Part shown: one piece after another, positions 1-8,235 of the stretch | Layout: every line of letters starts with the position of its first letter | Numbering within the stretch: position 1 is the stretch's first letter | Origin: Rhodospirillaceae bacterium | Lineage (GTDB): Bacteria > Pseudomonadota > Alphaproteobacteria > UBA8366 > GCA-2717185 | Assembly: GCA_002717185.1 (NCBI GenBank) | Contig: PBDC01000089.1 | Location: 1-31,129, forward strand | Length of the DNA stretch: 31,129 nucleotides | Direction: 5' to 3' | Translations under genes and position numbers: made by a program | Notes under the pieces: model-generated | The model's database searches: none | Told to the model about the DNA's origin: nothing | Seen by the model: the letters and a program-made list of their open reading frames with translations, nothing else

Positions 1-773
1 AGCGCGTTGGCAATACGTTTCTGGAACCGCGCGCCATCGACATAGCGGTCGATGACCGCCTTTTCGTCACTGATGCAAGCAAATCGCAGGACACCGAGCG
101 GAATGCTTTCCGGGTCCTTACCTTCGTCGATGTAGCATTGCTCAACCCGGTCACGTTGCGTCTTAAGCGCGTCGGCCCCACCGATCCCGCCGGATATGAA
201 CGGAATATAACCATCCCTTGCGCAACGCCGTTGGCTGTTTGGATCCTTGCCTGCCACCCAGATTGGCGGCCGCGGCGTTTGCACTGGCCTCATGTTGATC
301 GCCGTTTGCGGTTGCTTGTAGTACTGGCCGTCATAGCTGAATTGCGGTTCGCGGAGACCACGCTCGATCATGTCCAACATCTCGTTGAACATCACCTTAT
401 TCTTTTCGATATCCGCACCCAAACGCTCGAATTCGTAATGCTGGTAGCCGCTGCCGACGCCAACATCCAGCCGCCCGCCGGACAAAGCATCGACCAAGGC
501 TATCTCCGCTATCACCCGCGCCGGCGCATGCAGGGGCAGGATCAAGACGGCACAGCCGACCCGGATATTTTTGGTCATTGCCGCTGCCTGGTTGCACATG
601 AGCAATGGCGAAGGGCACAGGCTATAGTTAGAGAAGTGGTGCTCCGCAAACCAAGCGCGACTGAAGCCGAGCTCTTCCGCCAAGCGCGTATGCTCCAACG
701 CTTCCGCTAGAATTACATGCGGTGATGAGGATCGGTCTCGGTGTTGCAGCAGGTTGAAAATACCAAAATCCAT
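1..773 (-). CDS. LLM class flavin-dependent oxidoreductase (3' end beyond the window)
   Basis: About 257 codons are visible; the C-terminus lies beyond the left edge. The protein starts MDFGIFNLLQH and has the bacterial luciferase-like (LLM) pattern: an N-terminal beta strand, then AEELGFSRAWFAEHHF near residues 32-47, then VDALSGGRLDVGVGSGYQ near 93-110, and PRPPIWVAGKDP further on. Such proteins use reduced flavin (FMN or F420) to oxidise small substrates; the substrate cannot be read from the sequence. The ATG at 771-773 is preceded by AAGAGG about 6 nt upstream. It lies 29 nt after the stop of the acyl-CoA dehydrogenase and is probably the third gene of that operon. An open frame on the opposite strand here (138-710) is antisense shadow. 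The family call is firm; the function is open. Confidence 0.9.
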   Translation of the reverse strand, partial: MDFGIFNLLQHRDRSSSPHVILAEALEHTRLAEELGFSRAWFAEHHFSNYSLCPSPLLMCNQAAAMTKNIRVGCAVLILPLHAPARVIAEIALVDALSGGRLDVGVGSGYQHYEFERLGADIEKNKVMFNEMLDMIERGLREPQFSYDGQYYKQPQTAINMRPVQTPRPPIWVAGKDPNSQRRCARDGYIPFISGGIGGADALKTQRDRVEQCYIDEGKDPESIPLGVLRFACISDEKAVIDRYVDGARFQKRIANA

Positions 774-802
774 GTCGAGCCTCTTGGTTCAGATTGAATT
801 GT

Positions 803-1960
803 TTAGTAGGAGCGCGGCAAGCCGAGCACTCGTTCGGAAATATAGTTCAGGATCATCTCACGACTTACTGGCGCGATGCGCGCGATCATCATCTCGCGCA
901 TGTACCGTTCCACGTGAAATTCCTTAGCATAACCCATACCCCCATGGGTCATAATCGCGCGCTCGCAGGCCGTAAAGCCAGCCTCGCCCGCGAGATATTT
1001 AGCTGCGTTTGATTCCGCGCCACATTCCTGGCCTTTGTCGTAAAGTTCGGCCGCGCGATAGGCCATCAAATTAGCCGCCTCAAGCTCCGACCAGCTGGCC
1101 GCCAGCGGATGCTGGATCGCTTGGTTCTGACCGATCTGGCGTCCGAAAACCTCCCGGTCACCGGCATACTGGACCGCCTTACGCAATGCGGCTCGGCCAA
1201 GCCCTATCGCTTCAACTGCGACGAGAATTCTTTCCGGATTGAGACCGTGTAGAAGGTAATAAAAGCCTTTGCCTTCCTCACCGATCAGGTCATCTTGTGG
1301 GATTGGCAACCCATCAATGAAAACGGCATTCGAATCAACCGCCTTGCGGCCCATCTTTTCGATTTCCCGAACCTCGATATAGTCGCGATCGAAGTCGGTG
1401 TAGAAAAGGCTGAGGCCTTCCGCCCTCTTGCCGTTTTCATCACGCGGCGACGTCCGGGCCAAAAGCAGGACTTTGTTCGCAGTCTGGCCAGTCGAAGTCC
1501 ACATCTTACGGCCGTGCACGACATAACCGTTTCCGCTTTTCTCCGCCTTGGTCTGAAGGTTAGTCGTGTCCAACCCAGCATTCGGTTCGGTAACGCCAAA
1601 GCAGGCGCGTTCCTCTCCGCGGATCATTGGCGGCAGCATTCGTTCCTTCTGTTCGTCGGTGCCGAACACCACAACCGGGTTCAGCCCAAAAATATTCATA
1701 TGGATCGCAGAAGCACCGCTAAAGCCAGCGCCGGATTCAGCCACCGCCTGCATCATGAGCGAAGCCTCAGTGATGCCAAGATTTGAGCCGCCATACTCCT
1801 CCGGCATTGCGATGCCAAGCCAACCACCATCCACGAACTCCTTGACGAAATCCTCGGGAAAGGTGCCAGTGCTATCGGTTTCCAACCAGTAATCATCGCC
1901 GAATTTATCACAGATTTTATTGATCCCATCCTGGATCGCGATTTGGTCTTCGGTGAACAT
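803..1960 (-). CDS. Acyl-CoA dehydrogenase family protein
   Basis: 385 residues, normal length for a FAD-dependent acyl-CoA dehydrogenase, which introduces an alpha,beta double bond into an acyl-CoA and passes electrons to ETF. Visible marks are CFGVTEPNAGLDTTNLQT (FAD and substrate loop, about 120-140), GRKMWTSTGQ, and the C-terminal THGGMGYAKEFHVERYMRE signature. The C-terminal VEGTNxIQ motif that supplies the catalytic Glu in short- and medium-chain enzymes is absent; the equivalent stretch reads IARIAPVSREMI. A Glu in NPERI (about residue 244) sits where isovaleryl-CoA-type enzymes hold their base. The gene follows the CoA-transferase by 13 nt and precedes the LLM oxidoreductase by 29 nt. 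The substrate is unknown. Confidence 0.93.
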   Translation of the reverse strand: MFTEDQIAIQDGINKICDKFGDDYWLETDSTGTFPEDFVKEFVDGGWLGIAMPEEYGGSNLGITEASLMMQAVAESGAGFSGASAIHMNIFGLNPVVVFGTDEQKERMLPPMIRGEERACFGVTEPNAGLDTTNLQTKAEKSGNGYVVHGRKMWTSTGQTANKVLLLARTSPRDENGKRAEGLSLFYTDFDRDYIEVREIEKMGRKAVDSNAVFIDGLPIPQDDLIGEEGKGFYYLLHGLNPERILVAVEAIGLGRAALRKAVQYAGDREVFGRQIGQNQAIQHPLAASWSELEAANLMAYRAAELYDKGQECGAESNAAKYLAGEAGFTACERAIMTHGGMGYAKEFHVERYMREMMIARIAPVSREMILNYISERVLGLPRSY

Positions 1961-1973
1961 CCCTGTCTTTCCC

Positions 1974-3119
1974 TTATGCTGGGCTCTTCATGAAATCAAA
2001 TACTTGTTGTTTATGCTCGTCCAAACGAGGGGCGTATCCGCTGGTTTCAGGCCGCACCCCATCAATCCTCATGGGCAACCCGATAAACTGCATACTCTTA
2101 TCGCCGCCGGGCCGCATCATGCCAAGCGCCGCAGTCTGAGGATGCGCAACGACTTCTTCAACGGTCTGCACCGGCGCGTTGGGAATATCGGCCGCGTTGA
2201 GCCGTTCCGACCAGGCTGCACGCGGTTCGGTCTTGATGATTGCTCCTACGATTTCCGCCAGACAGGCTTCGTTCGCGAGCCGGTCAACACTTCTCGCGTA
2301 CCGCGGATCGTCGGCCAATTCCGGACGCCCCAGCACCTCGCAGAACCGTCGGAACTGTCCATCGGTGCCGATGACAATGACCTGGATACCGTCGGCCGCA
2401 TGGAAACCGCGGTTTGGTGCCACGATCGGACCTCGCAGTCCGTTGCGTTTCGGCGCCTCACCGACAACTGCCAATTCTGCTGCAGCCAAGGTGATCCAAC
2501 CGAGACTAGTCTCGAATAGAGAGGTGTCGACAATGGCCCCTTCGCCTGTGACCTGACGTCGGTAAAGAGCATAGATGATGCCAATCGTCGACCACATGCC
2601 AGTTCCGATATCGACGAGCGAGATGCCTACACGCGAGGGCGGCCGGCCTGCTTCACCGGTAAGATGAATCAGACCGCTGAAGGCCTGCATCAACGGATCG
2701 TAACCAGGTAAATCGCTTAGCGGTCCCTCAGCGCCGAAGGCACCCACATTGCAATATATCAGCCGCGAATTTTGCTTGCGCAACGTATGAGCATCGAGCC
2801 CAAAGCGCTCCACCGCCCCTGGCCGCAAATTCTGCATAACCACATCTGCCTGCTCAGTAATGAAAGCACGCAGTTGCGCAAGTTCCACCTCGTCCCGCAT
2901 ATCAATGGTCACGGACAACTTGCCCATGTTGCAAGACTGGAAACTAGCGGAGTTGCCATCGGGCAGTTTAGGGTACCAATAACGCGCTGGATCACCACCG
3001 TCCGGGTTCTCAACCTTGATAACCCGCGCGCCGAGTTCAGCCAGCACCTTGCCAGCGAAAGGTCCGGCAACGCTGGTACCCATCTCGACCATGGTAATAT
3101 CTTCGAAAGGCAGCTTCAT
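1974..3119 (-). CDS. CaiB/BaiF (family III) CoA-transferase
   Basis: 381 residues. Family III CoA-transferases move CoA between carboxylic acids through an aspartyl-CoA anhydride. Visible features are the N-terminal VEMGTSVAGPFAGKVLAELGARVIKVENP, in pieces typical of the family; FQSCNMGKLSVTIDM; QNLRPGAVERFGLD; PGYDPLMQAFSGL; and the putative catalytic Asp in GISLVDIGTGMW. I chose the ATG at 3117-3119 because GGAG lies about 7 nt upstream; the frame extends six codons to a TTG at 3137 that has no ribosome-binding site. It is the first gene of a minus-strand operon with the acyl-CoA dehydrogenase and LLM oxidoreductase, which suggests activation and then oxidation of an organic acid. Substrate and partner acid are not identifiable. 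Confidence 0.92.
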   Translation of the reverse strand: MKLPFEDITMVEMGTSVAGPFAGKVLAELGARVIKVENPDGGDPARYWYPKLPDGNSASFQSCNMGKLSVTIDMRDEVELAQLRAFITEQADVVMQNLRPGAVERFGLDAHTLRKQNSRLIYCNVGAFGAEGPLSDLPGYDPLMQAFSGLIHLTGEAGRPPSRVGISLVDIGTGMWSTIGIIYALYRRQVTGEGAIVDTSLFETSLGWITLAAAELAVVGEAPKRNGLRGPIVAPNRGFHAADGIQVIVIGTDGQFRRFCEVLGRPELADDPRYARSVDRLANEACLAEIVGAIIKTEPRAAWSERLNAADIPNAPVQTVEEVVAHPQTAALGMMRPGGDKSMQFIGLPMRIDGVRPETSGYAPRLDEHKQQVFDFMKSPA

Positions 3120-3218
3120 TCTGTACTCCGAGAGCAATCCTTCGAACCAATATTATCCTACCGGACCGCTACGATTAACCCTATGACGGAATATCGACAG
3201 TTGCTATTTATGTTAGGA

Positions 3219-3233
3219 CCCTAATAATTAGGG
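3219..3233. promoter_or_regulatory. Perfect 15-base inverted repeat, possible operator
   Basis: CCCTAAT-A-ATTAGGG, two 7-bp arms around one base, lies in the 220-base gap between the divergent CoA-transferase operon (starts 3119) and the Nudix gene (starts 3340). The position and symmetry suit a dimeric repressor site. No regulator gene is adjacent, so the assignment is inference. Confidence 0.4.
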
Positions 3234-3339
3234 AGCAAACGAAATTTCCCAGATCATATTCTCGATACCGTTCCGTCACGACGATGTCTTGTACATGAAT
3301 TGGAATTCGGCCCCCACGTCCAATTGCAGGAACCTTCGC

Positions 3340-4164
3340 ATGACCGAAACCGATCAGTCTCCTATCCCTGTCACTCCGTTAGACGCGTCCACCGTCCTTC
3401 TAATCCGCGATTCCGATGACGGGATCGAGGTTTTTATGGTCGTACGGCACAGCAAGGCGGATTTCGCCGGCGGGGCGTTAGTCTTTCCAGGCGGCAAGGT
3501 CGATCCAGAAGACGCCGATCCAAATCTAGAAGAGAGCCACAGCATAAACGTCGCTCTGCCGACACGTCTCATGGCGCTGCGCGTCGCCGCGATCCGCGAA
3601 ACCTTTGAAGAGGCGAGTGTTTTGCTTGCGCGAGAGCGAGGTAGGACCGACCTGGTCGGACCGAACCGGCAAGCCGCGCTTGTCAGAAAATACCGCGTCC
3701 CGATATATGAAGGCGACATCACCATGGCCGAGATGATCAATGTGGAAAATTTAGAACTCGCTTGCGATACGCTGGTGCCATTCGCGCACTGGATTACGCC
3801 GGAACGGGTCCCAAAGCGCTTCGATACGCATTTTTTCCTCGCCCCAGCGCCTCACCGGGTGGACGCGTTGCATGATGGCACAGAGTCGGTCGGTTCGGTC
3901 TGGGTCACCCCGAAAACTGCTATCGCCGACGCGGAGGCCGGTCATCGTTCTGTGATGTTTCCAACTCGAATGAATTTAAATGTGCTGGATCAGTCGGCCA
4001 CAGTGGCAGATGCACTGGCGACCGCCGCAAGTAAGGAAGTCGTCACCGTCATGCCCAAAGCAGAGAAAGTAGAGGGCGGACGCATCATGCATATCCCGAT
4101 TGAAGCGGGATATGGCGCCTCGAAATTCTTCGTCGATTATGCTGGATCCATGCCTGCCCGATAG
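3340..4164 (+). CDS. NUDT19-like Nudix hydrolase
   Basis: 274 residues from the ATG at 3340, preceded by AGGA about 8 nt upstream; an earlier in-frame ATG at 3289 lacks a convincing ribosome-binding site. The Nudix box is split: VFPGGKVD at 48-55 and RETFEEA at 86-92, with a roughly 35-residue insertion between Gly and Arg, as in the NUDT19 and NUDT7-related CoA diphosphatases. Enzymes of this group cleave the diphosphate of CoA or acyl-CoA. The neighbours are CoA-transferases and acyl-CoA dehydrogenases, which fits turnover of acyl-CoA pools, but the substrate is inferred. The 3' end lies directly against the truncated MBL-fold remnant, so its own last residues may have been altered by the deletion. 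Confidence 0.87.
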   Translation: MTETDQSPIPVTPLDASTVLLIRDSDDGIEVFMVVRHSKADFAGGALVFPGGKVDPEDADPNLEESHSINVALPTRLMALRVAAIRETFEEASVLLARERGRTDLVGPNRQAALVRKYRVPIYEGDITMAEMINVENLELACDTLVPFAHWITPERVPKRFDTHFFLAPAPHRVDALHDGTESVGSVWVTPKTAIADAEAGHRSVMFPTRMNLNVLDQSATVADALATAASKEVVTVMPKAEKVEGGRIMHIPIEAGYGASKFFVDYAGSMPAR

Positions 4165-4528
4165 ATGCCCAACGCTGTCGAAGATCACGCCCATCATCGG
4201 GGTCGAAATCAACGAACCTGATGCCAATCCGCTGGACGAATTTCTGGCGTCTATCGAAAAGCTCCGAGTTATACCTGACAGTGTCGACATTCTCCCCTCG
4301 CACAACATGCCCTTCAAAGGCCTGCACGCACGCCTCGATGCGTTGCATCGCCACTATGACAACCGGCTGAACCAATTTCTGGATACCTGCGTCCGACCGA
4401 TGACGGCCAAGGAACTCTCCGATGAGGTCTTCCCACTGGGACTGGATCCACAAAACGTCGTCTTCGCCATTGGAGAAACGATGGCCCACTTGAATTACCT
4501 GTGCCGACATGGCTCGATAGTGCGTTAG
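4139..4528 (+). pseudogene. C-terminal remnant of an MBL-fold metallo-hydrolase
   Basis: The frame encodes only the last quarter to third of an MBL-fold hydrolase of the type with a C-terminal winged-helix segment. It reads GVEINEPDANPLDEFLASI, then ILPSHNMPFKGLHARLDAL, a histidine-containing motif near the end of the MBL core, then TAKELSDEVF and HLNYLCRHGSI, as in the helical tail. The whole N-terminal half, including the zinc-binding HxHxDH motif, is missing; recognisable homology begins at about 4165-4175, right at the stop codon of the Nudix gene. The first in-frame ATGs (4100, 4139) lie inside the Nudix gene. This looks like a deletion that removed the 5' part of a gene once lying downstream. 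An expressed 130-residue fragment would lack the metal site. Confidence 0.7.
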
Positions 4529-4604
4529 AGACGAGATGACGGCGTCTACCTTTATGCCCACCGCTGAAGGCGCGACACCACAAACAGAATGAGGGAGCCT
4601 CTTC

Positions 4605-5774
4605 ATGAGCAATTCGAAACAAGCCAATGGCCCGTTAATCGGCGTCAAGATCGTCGAGTTGAGCGGCATCGGCCCGGCGCCGCTTTGCTGCGCCCTGTTA
4701 TCCGACATGGGCGCCGACATCATCCGCATCGACCGTAACACCGATCCAGGGTTGGGCATTGGCCGTCCAAACGCGACGGACGTGACCCGCCGCGGCCGCG
4801 CCTCCGTCTCCGTTGACCTGAAAAGCCCAGACGGTATCGAAACCGTAATGCGACTGATAGATCAGGCGGAAGCCGTCATCGATCCCTTCCGGCCAGGCGT
4901 AACCGAAAGGTTAGGCCTTGGTCCGGAAGATTGCTTCAAAAGAAACAAAAAACTGATTTATGGCCGAATGACCGGTTGGGGCCAAGACGGCGCGCTGTCT
5001 CAAGCTGCCGGCCACGATCTCAACTATCTCGCGGTAACAGGCGTTTTAAACGCGATCGGTCCTAAAGAAACGCCGATACCACCTTTGAACGTAGTCGCCG
5101 ATATGGGCGGCGGCGCCATGTTCCTAGCCGTTGGCATCCTAGCTGGCATAATCAATGCGCGCACTACCGGCGAAGGTCAAGTCGTCGATACGGCAATGAC
5201 CGAAGGATCTGCCTTCCTCGGCATGGGCATGTGGGGCCTCGCCGCATCGGACAATTGGGTCAACGAAAGGGCCTCCAACGTTACCGACGGGGGCTCGCAT
5301 TTTTATCGCTGCTACAAGACGAAAGACGACAAGTTCGTCTCCATCGCGTCGATCGAAGCGAAATTCTACGCCATACTGTTGGATAAGCTGGAGCTCAATC
5401 CAGCCGGCCTACCGCCGCAGATGGACCGCAGTAGCTGGCCAGACATGGTCAATAAGTTCGAAGCGCTATTCGCCGCTAAAACGCGAGACGAATGGTGCGA
5501 GATTATGGAAGGTACGGATATCTGCTTCGCGCCAGTACTCGACTATGTCGAGGCGCAGGGCCACCCGCACAACAAGGACCGCAACAGCTATGTTGAGGTC
5601 GGTGGCGTGGTTCAGCCAGGTCCAGCGCCGAAATTCAGTCGCACACCGTCAAAAGTCCAGTGCCAGCCACCCCTGATCGGAGAGAACACTAAAGAAGGCT
5701 TACACAGCTGGGGTTTCGGCGAGGACGAAGTCGAAACGCTGCTCGCTAAGGGCGCCGTCGGCTGGAAGGGCTGA
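4605..5774 (+). CDS. CaiB/BaiF family protein, alpha-methylacyl-CoA racemase-like
   Basis: 389 residues. The family III CoA-transferase fold is shown by VELSGIGPAPLCCALLSDMGA, RGRASVSVDLKSPDG and DPFRPGVTERLGLGP. Two features favour alpha-methylacyl-CoA racemase over transferase: GHDLNYLAVTGVL, with the His used for proton exchange, and ADMGGGAMFLA, with the matching Asp and a glycine triplet. Racemases of this type invert the alpha carbon of 2-methylacyl-CoA so that (S)-specific acyl-CoA dehydrogenases can act. The next gene is such a dehydrogenase, 5 nt away, which supports the reading. GAGGGAG about 7 nt upstream supports the ATG at 4605. The exact acyl substrate is unknown. Confidence 0.9.
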   Translation: MSNSKQANGPLIGVKIVELSGIGPAPLCCALLSDMGADIIRIDRNTDPGLGIGRPNATDVTRRGRASVSVDLKSPDGIETVMRLIDQAEAVIDPFRPGVTERLGLGPEDCFKRNKKLIYGRMTGWGQDGALSQAAGHDLNYLAVTGVLNAIGPKETPIPPLNVVADMGGGAMFLAVGILAGIINARTTGEGQVVDTAMTEGSAFLGMGMWGLAASDNWVNERASNVTDGGSHFYRCYKTKDDKFVSIASIEAKFYAILLDKLELNPAGLPPQMDRSSWPDMVNKFEALFAAKTRDEWCEIMEGTDICFAPVLDYVEAQGHPHNKDRNSYVEVGGVVQPGPAPKFSRTPSKVQCQPPLIGENTKEGLHSWGFGEDEVETLLAKGAVGWKG

Positions 5775-5779
5775 TAGCG

Positions 5780-6937
5780 ATGAACGCCCAGTACACGCTG
5801 AGCGAAGAACAACTGCTACTGCAGAAAACGTTGCAGTCCTTCGCGGGCGACAAGGTAGCGCCGCGCGCAGCGGAGATCGATGCAAAGGCAGAATATCCAC
5901 AGGACATGTTTGACGCATTGCGCGAACTGGGCTTATTCGCACTGCCCTTTCCGGAATCTTATGGAGGAGCAAACAGCATGCTATCCGCTTGCCTGGCAAT
6001 CGAGGAACTGGGCCGGGTTTGCTACAACACAGCCTATCTCCTAATCGTGCAATGGACGCCATTCTGTGCAGTGCTGTATGGAGGCACAGAAGAGCAAAAG
6101 GAGCGCTTCCTCCCGGGTCTTGGTTCAGGTGAGTTGCGCGCCGCGATCTCAGTGACAGAACCGAACGCTGGTTCGGATGTTGCAGGCATTAAAACCCGCG
6201 CCGACCGGACCCACGGCGGCTACGTGTTGAATGGCTCTAAGATCTACTGCACTAACTCAGCTATCGCCGACTTCATCGTCGTCGCCGCCAAAACCGACCC
6301 GAATGAGCGGCATGGCGGGGTATGCCTGTTCCTCGTCGAGAAAGGCATGAAAGGCTTCGAGATAGGCGGCAACGAAAACAAGTTGGGTTCGCGTGGCATC
6401 CCCTCATCAGCGCTACATTTCGACAACGTCTTCATCCCGGAAGAAAACCGGCTTGGCAGCGAGAAGGAGGGTTTCAAACTAGTCATGGAAGCCTTCAACA
6501 AGGCGCGCCCATCGATCGGGGCCCGCGGCGTCGGGTTGGCCCAAGGCGCAATAGACCATACGGTGCGTTATGTCCGCGAGCGTGAGGCCTTTGGACAATC
6601 CATCGCTGACTTCCAAGGCGTGCGGTGGATGCTCGCCGACATGGCGACCCAGACCGAAGCGGCACGGCAACTCGTATACAAGGCAGCCGCCATGGTCGAT
6701 GCGGGCGAGACTGGATACGCGTTAGCACCCTTTGCGTCGATGGCGAAATGCTTCGCCACCGACGTCGCCATGAAGGTCGCAACAGATGCGGTGCAACTGT
6801 TCGGCTCAGCTGGGATCTCACAGGAGAACCCGGTCGAGCGTTACTTCCGCGATGCAAAGGTATTGCAGATCGTCGAAGGCACTAATCAGATCCAACGCAA
6901 CATTGTCGGAAAGCACGTTGTCCGCAATATGGGATGA
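5780..6937 (+). CDS. Acyl-CoA dehydrogenase
   Basis: 385 residues with all marks of a catalytically competent acyl-CoA dehydrogenase: AAISVTEPNAGSDVAGIKT near residues 115-133, GSKIYCTN, REAFGQSIADFQGVRWMLADMA near 275, and the C-terminal VERYFRDAKVLQIVEGTNQIQR, in which the Glu of VEGTNQ is the catalytic base of short- and medium-chain enzymes. It oxidises acyl-CoA to enoyl-CoA and reduces ETF. It starts 5 nt after the racemase-like gene, so the two are almost surely co-transcribed, consistent with degradation of a methyl-branched acyl-CoA. It converges with the dioxygenase gene on the other strand. Confidence 0.95.
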   Translation: MNAQYTLSEEQLLLQKTLQSFAGDKVAPRAAEIDAKAEYPQDMFDALRELGLFALPFPESYGGANSMLSACLAIEELGRVCYNTAYLLIVQWTPFCAVLYGGTEEQKERFLPGLGSGELRAAISVTEPNAGSDVAGIKTRADRTHGGYVLNGSKIYCTNSAIADFIVVAAKTDPNERHGGVCLFLVEKGMKGFEIGGNENKLGSRGIPSSALHFDNVFIPEENRLGSEKEGFKLVMEAFNKARPSIGARGVGLAQGAIDHTVRYVREREAFGQSIADFQGVRWMLADMATQTEAARQLVYKAAAMVDAGETGYALAPFASMAKCFATDVAMKVATDAVQLFGSAGISQENPVERYFRDAKVLQIVEGTNQIQRNIVGKHVVRNMG

Positions 6938-6959
6938 GACGCTAAAGAATGTGTTAGCA

Positions 6960-6990
6960 GCCTTGATCATTAACCCGCACTAATCAAGGC
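6960..6990. other. Inverted repeat between convergent genes
   Basis: GCCTTGAT (6960-6967) pairs with ATCAAGGC (6983-6990) across a 15-base loop. A second pair, ATTAACC (6969-6975) with GGTTAAT (6993-6999), interleaves with it. There is no T-run. It lies in the 80-base gap between the acyl-CoA dehydrogenase and dioxygenase stop codons, so it may act as a weak bidirectional terminator or 3'-end stabiliser. Confidence 0.4.
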
Positions 6991-7017
6991 CCGGTTAATC
7001 AACGCAAAGAATTCCAC

Positions 7018-7812
7018 CTATTCCGCAGCAACGCTTTCCATCGTCAATAAGCAGTCATCTTGCAAGCTTTCCAGCGGCGCGAAATCACGATGGGCGATCC
7101 ACTTGGCTCGCTTGAACTGCCGAATATGGTTATCAACGTGGCATAGGCTCAGATAGACGATCGTGCGGTCAAACGGTGACATATTCGAGGGGCTGCCGTG
7201 CACCAGATTGCTGTGGAACAAGATAACCGAGCCCGCCTTACCCTTGGGTGAAACAATTCCCCCTTCGTCTACCAAAGACGTAATGGTTTCATCGTCTATC
7301 GTCCACAACGGATAGCTGGTCGTCTGCACGTCCTGACCTGCCTCTATAACGCCATCCTTATGACTCCGAGGGATGAACATGAGGGCACCGTTGAACTCAG
7401 TCACATCCTCCAGGAACAACGCAATGTTCATCGCCCGCGGTTCCGGCATCAAATCGTCGCGTGACCAGACGCCGTAATCTTGATGCCATTGCCAGACATC
7501 ACCGTTGAAAGCCGCTTTAGCATTGACCTTGAACTGATGCATGTACACATCGCCATCAAGTATTTGTTGAACCGGCTTCAACAAACGCGGATGACGACCC
7601 AGTCGGCGGAATCCTTCGTTGTAGTTCTGCGCTGCGAACGCGGTGCGCGCTGTCTTGCCATCTTTTTCGCGCACGATTTCTTCGCGGTCCATCGCAAATA
7701 CCCGTTGCGCTTCGCGGTTCAATAAAGCTGCTTCGGCCGCTGTGAACATGTCCGGCAAAAACAAGTAGCCCTCACGATCGAAATTTTCCAAATGTTCCCT
7801 GGTCAGCTGCAT
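7018..7812 (-). CDS. Phytanoyl-CoA dioxygenase (PhyH) family protein
   Basis: 264 residues, an Fe(II)/2-oxoglutarate-dependent oxygenase. The facial triad is visible: His110 and Asp112 in WQWHQDYG and His205 in SNLVHGSPSN; Arg216 is well placed to bind the 2-oxoglutarate carboxylate. NGALMFIPRSHKDG is the usual core strand of the family and resembles the ectoine hydroxylase and small-molecule hydroxylase branch. An AAGGAG box sits about 6 nt before the ATG at 7812. It is a single gene, divergent from the sulfotransferase. Hydroxylation of an acyl-CoA would suit the adjacent alpha-methylacyl-CoA genes, because phytanoyl-CoA alpha-oxidation feeds racemase substrates, but this is an inference and other substrates are equally possible. 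Confidence 0.92.
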   Translation of the reverse strand: MQLTREHLENFDREGYLFLPDMFTAAEAALLNREAQRVFAMDREEIVREKDGKTARTAFAAQNYNEGFRRLGRHPRLLKPVQQILDGDVYMHQFKVNAKAAFNGDVWQWHQDYGVWSRDDLMPEPRAMNIALFLEDVTEFNGALMFIPRSHKDGVIEAGQDVQTTSYPLWTIDDETITSLVDEGGIVSPKGKAGSVILFHSNLVHGSPSNMSPFDRTIVYLSLCHVDNHIRQFKRAKWIAHRDFAPLESLQDDCLLTMESVAAE

Positions 7813-8235
7813 TTGGGTCTCCTTCGCCGTCGCGCGCCGCCGTTCACCGGATTAAGGCTATAAATGAACCAAAACAAGCGTGCGGACGCAAGATGATACA
7901 AATTGGGCTGATGATCACACACGCCAACAAGGGCAACCGCGGCGGTACCCAAGAGAATGCGATATCTACTGTTGCGGCCACGAGCATACTCCGCAGACCA
8001 GTGAAGCGAGGCACTTTCACGCTAATACAGGTTGCCTCCGGTGTCGCCCATCTGGCCTCACTCAATTGCGAACTGTAAAGCGTCCTTCTGCAAAAAGCGA
8101 ACGCCAGCTTTCTCGCTGATGAACGCGCAGACAACGGAAACGCGGGCGTTCAACCACACCGGCTTGACACCGCAGGCCATCAGCGGTTGGCTCCAATAAG
8201 AAACCGCCTCGCAACCTCCTTCAAAGTCTTACCAC
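7813..8235. other. Divergent intergenic region without a recognisable gene
   Basis: These 423 bases separate the dioxygenase (minus) from the sulfotransferase (plus). Several short open frames cross it (for example 7844-8134 minus and 7880-8119 plus), but none has a recognisable motif or a good ribosome-binding site. A TTGACA hexamer occurs at 8164-8169 without a convincing -10 box. I see no tRNA, hairpin terminator or repeat. Confidence 0.5.

Noticed and set aside
7844..8134. 96-residue open frame on the minus strand with a hydrophobic end
   Set aside because: No family resemblance, no ribosome-binding site, and alternative frames are equally open.
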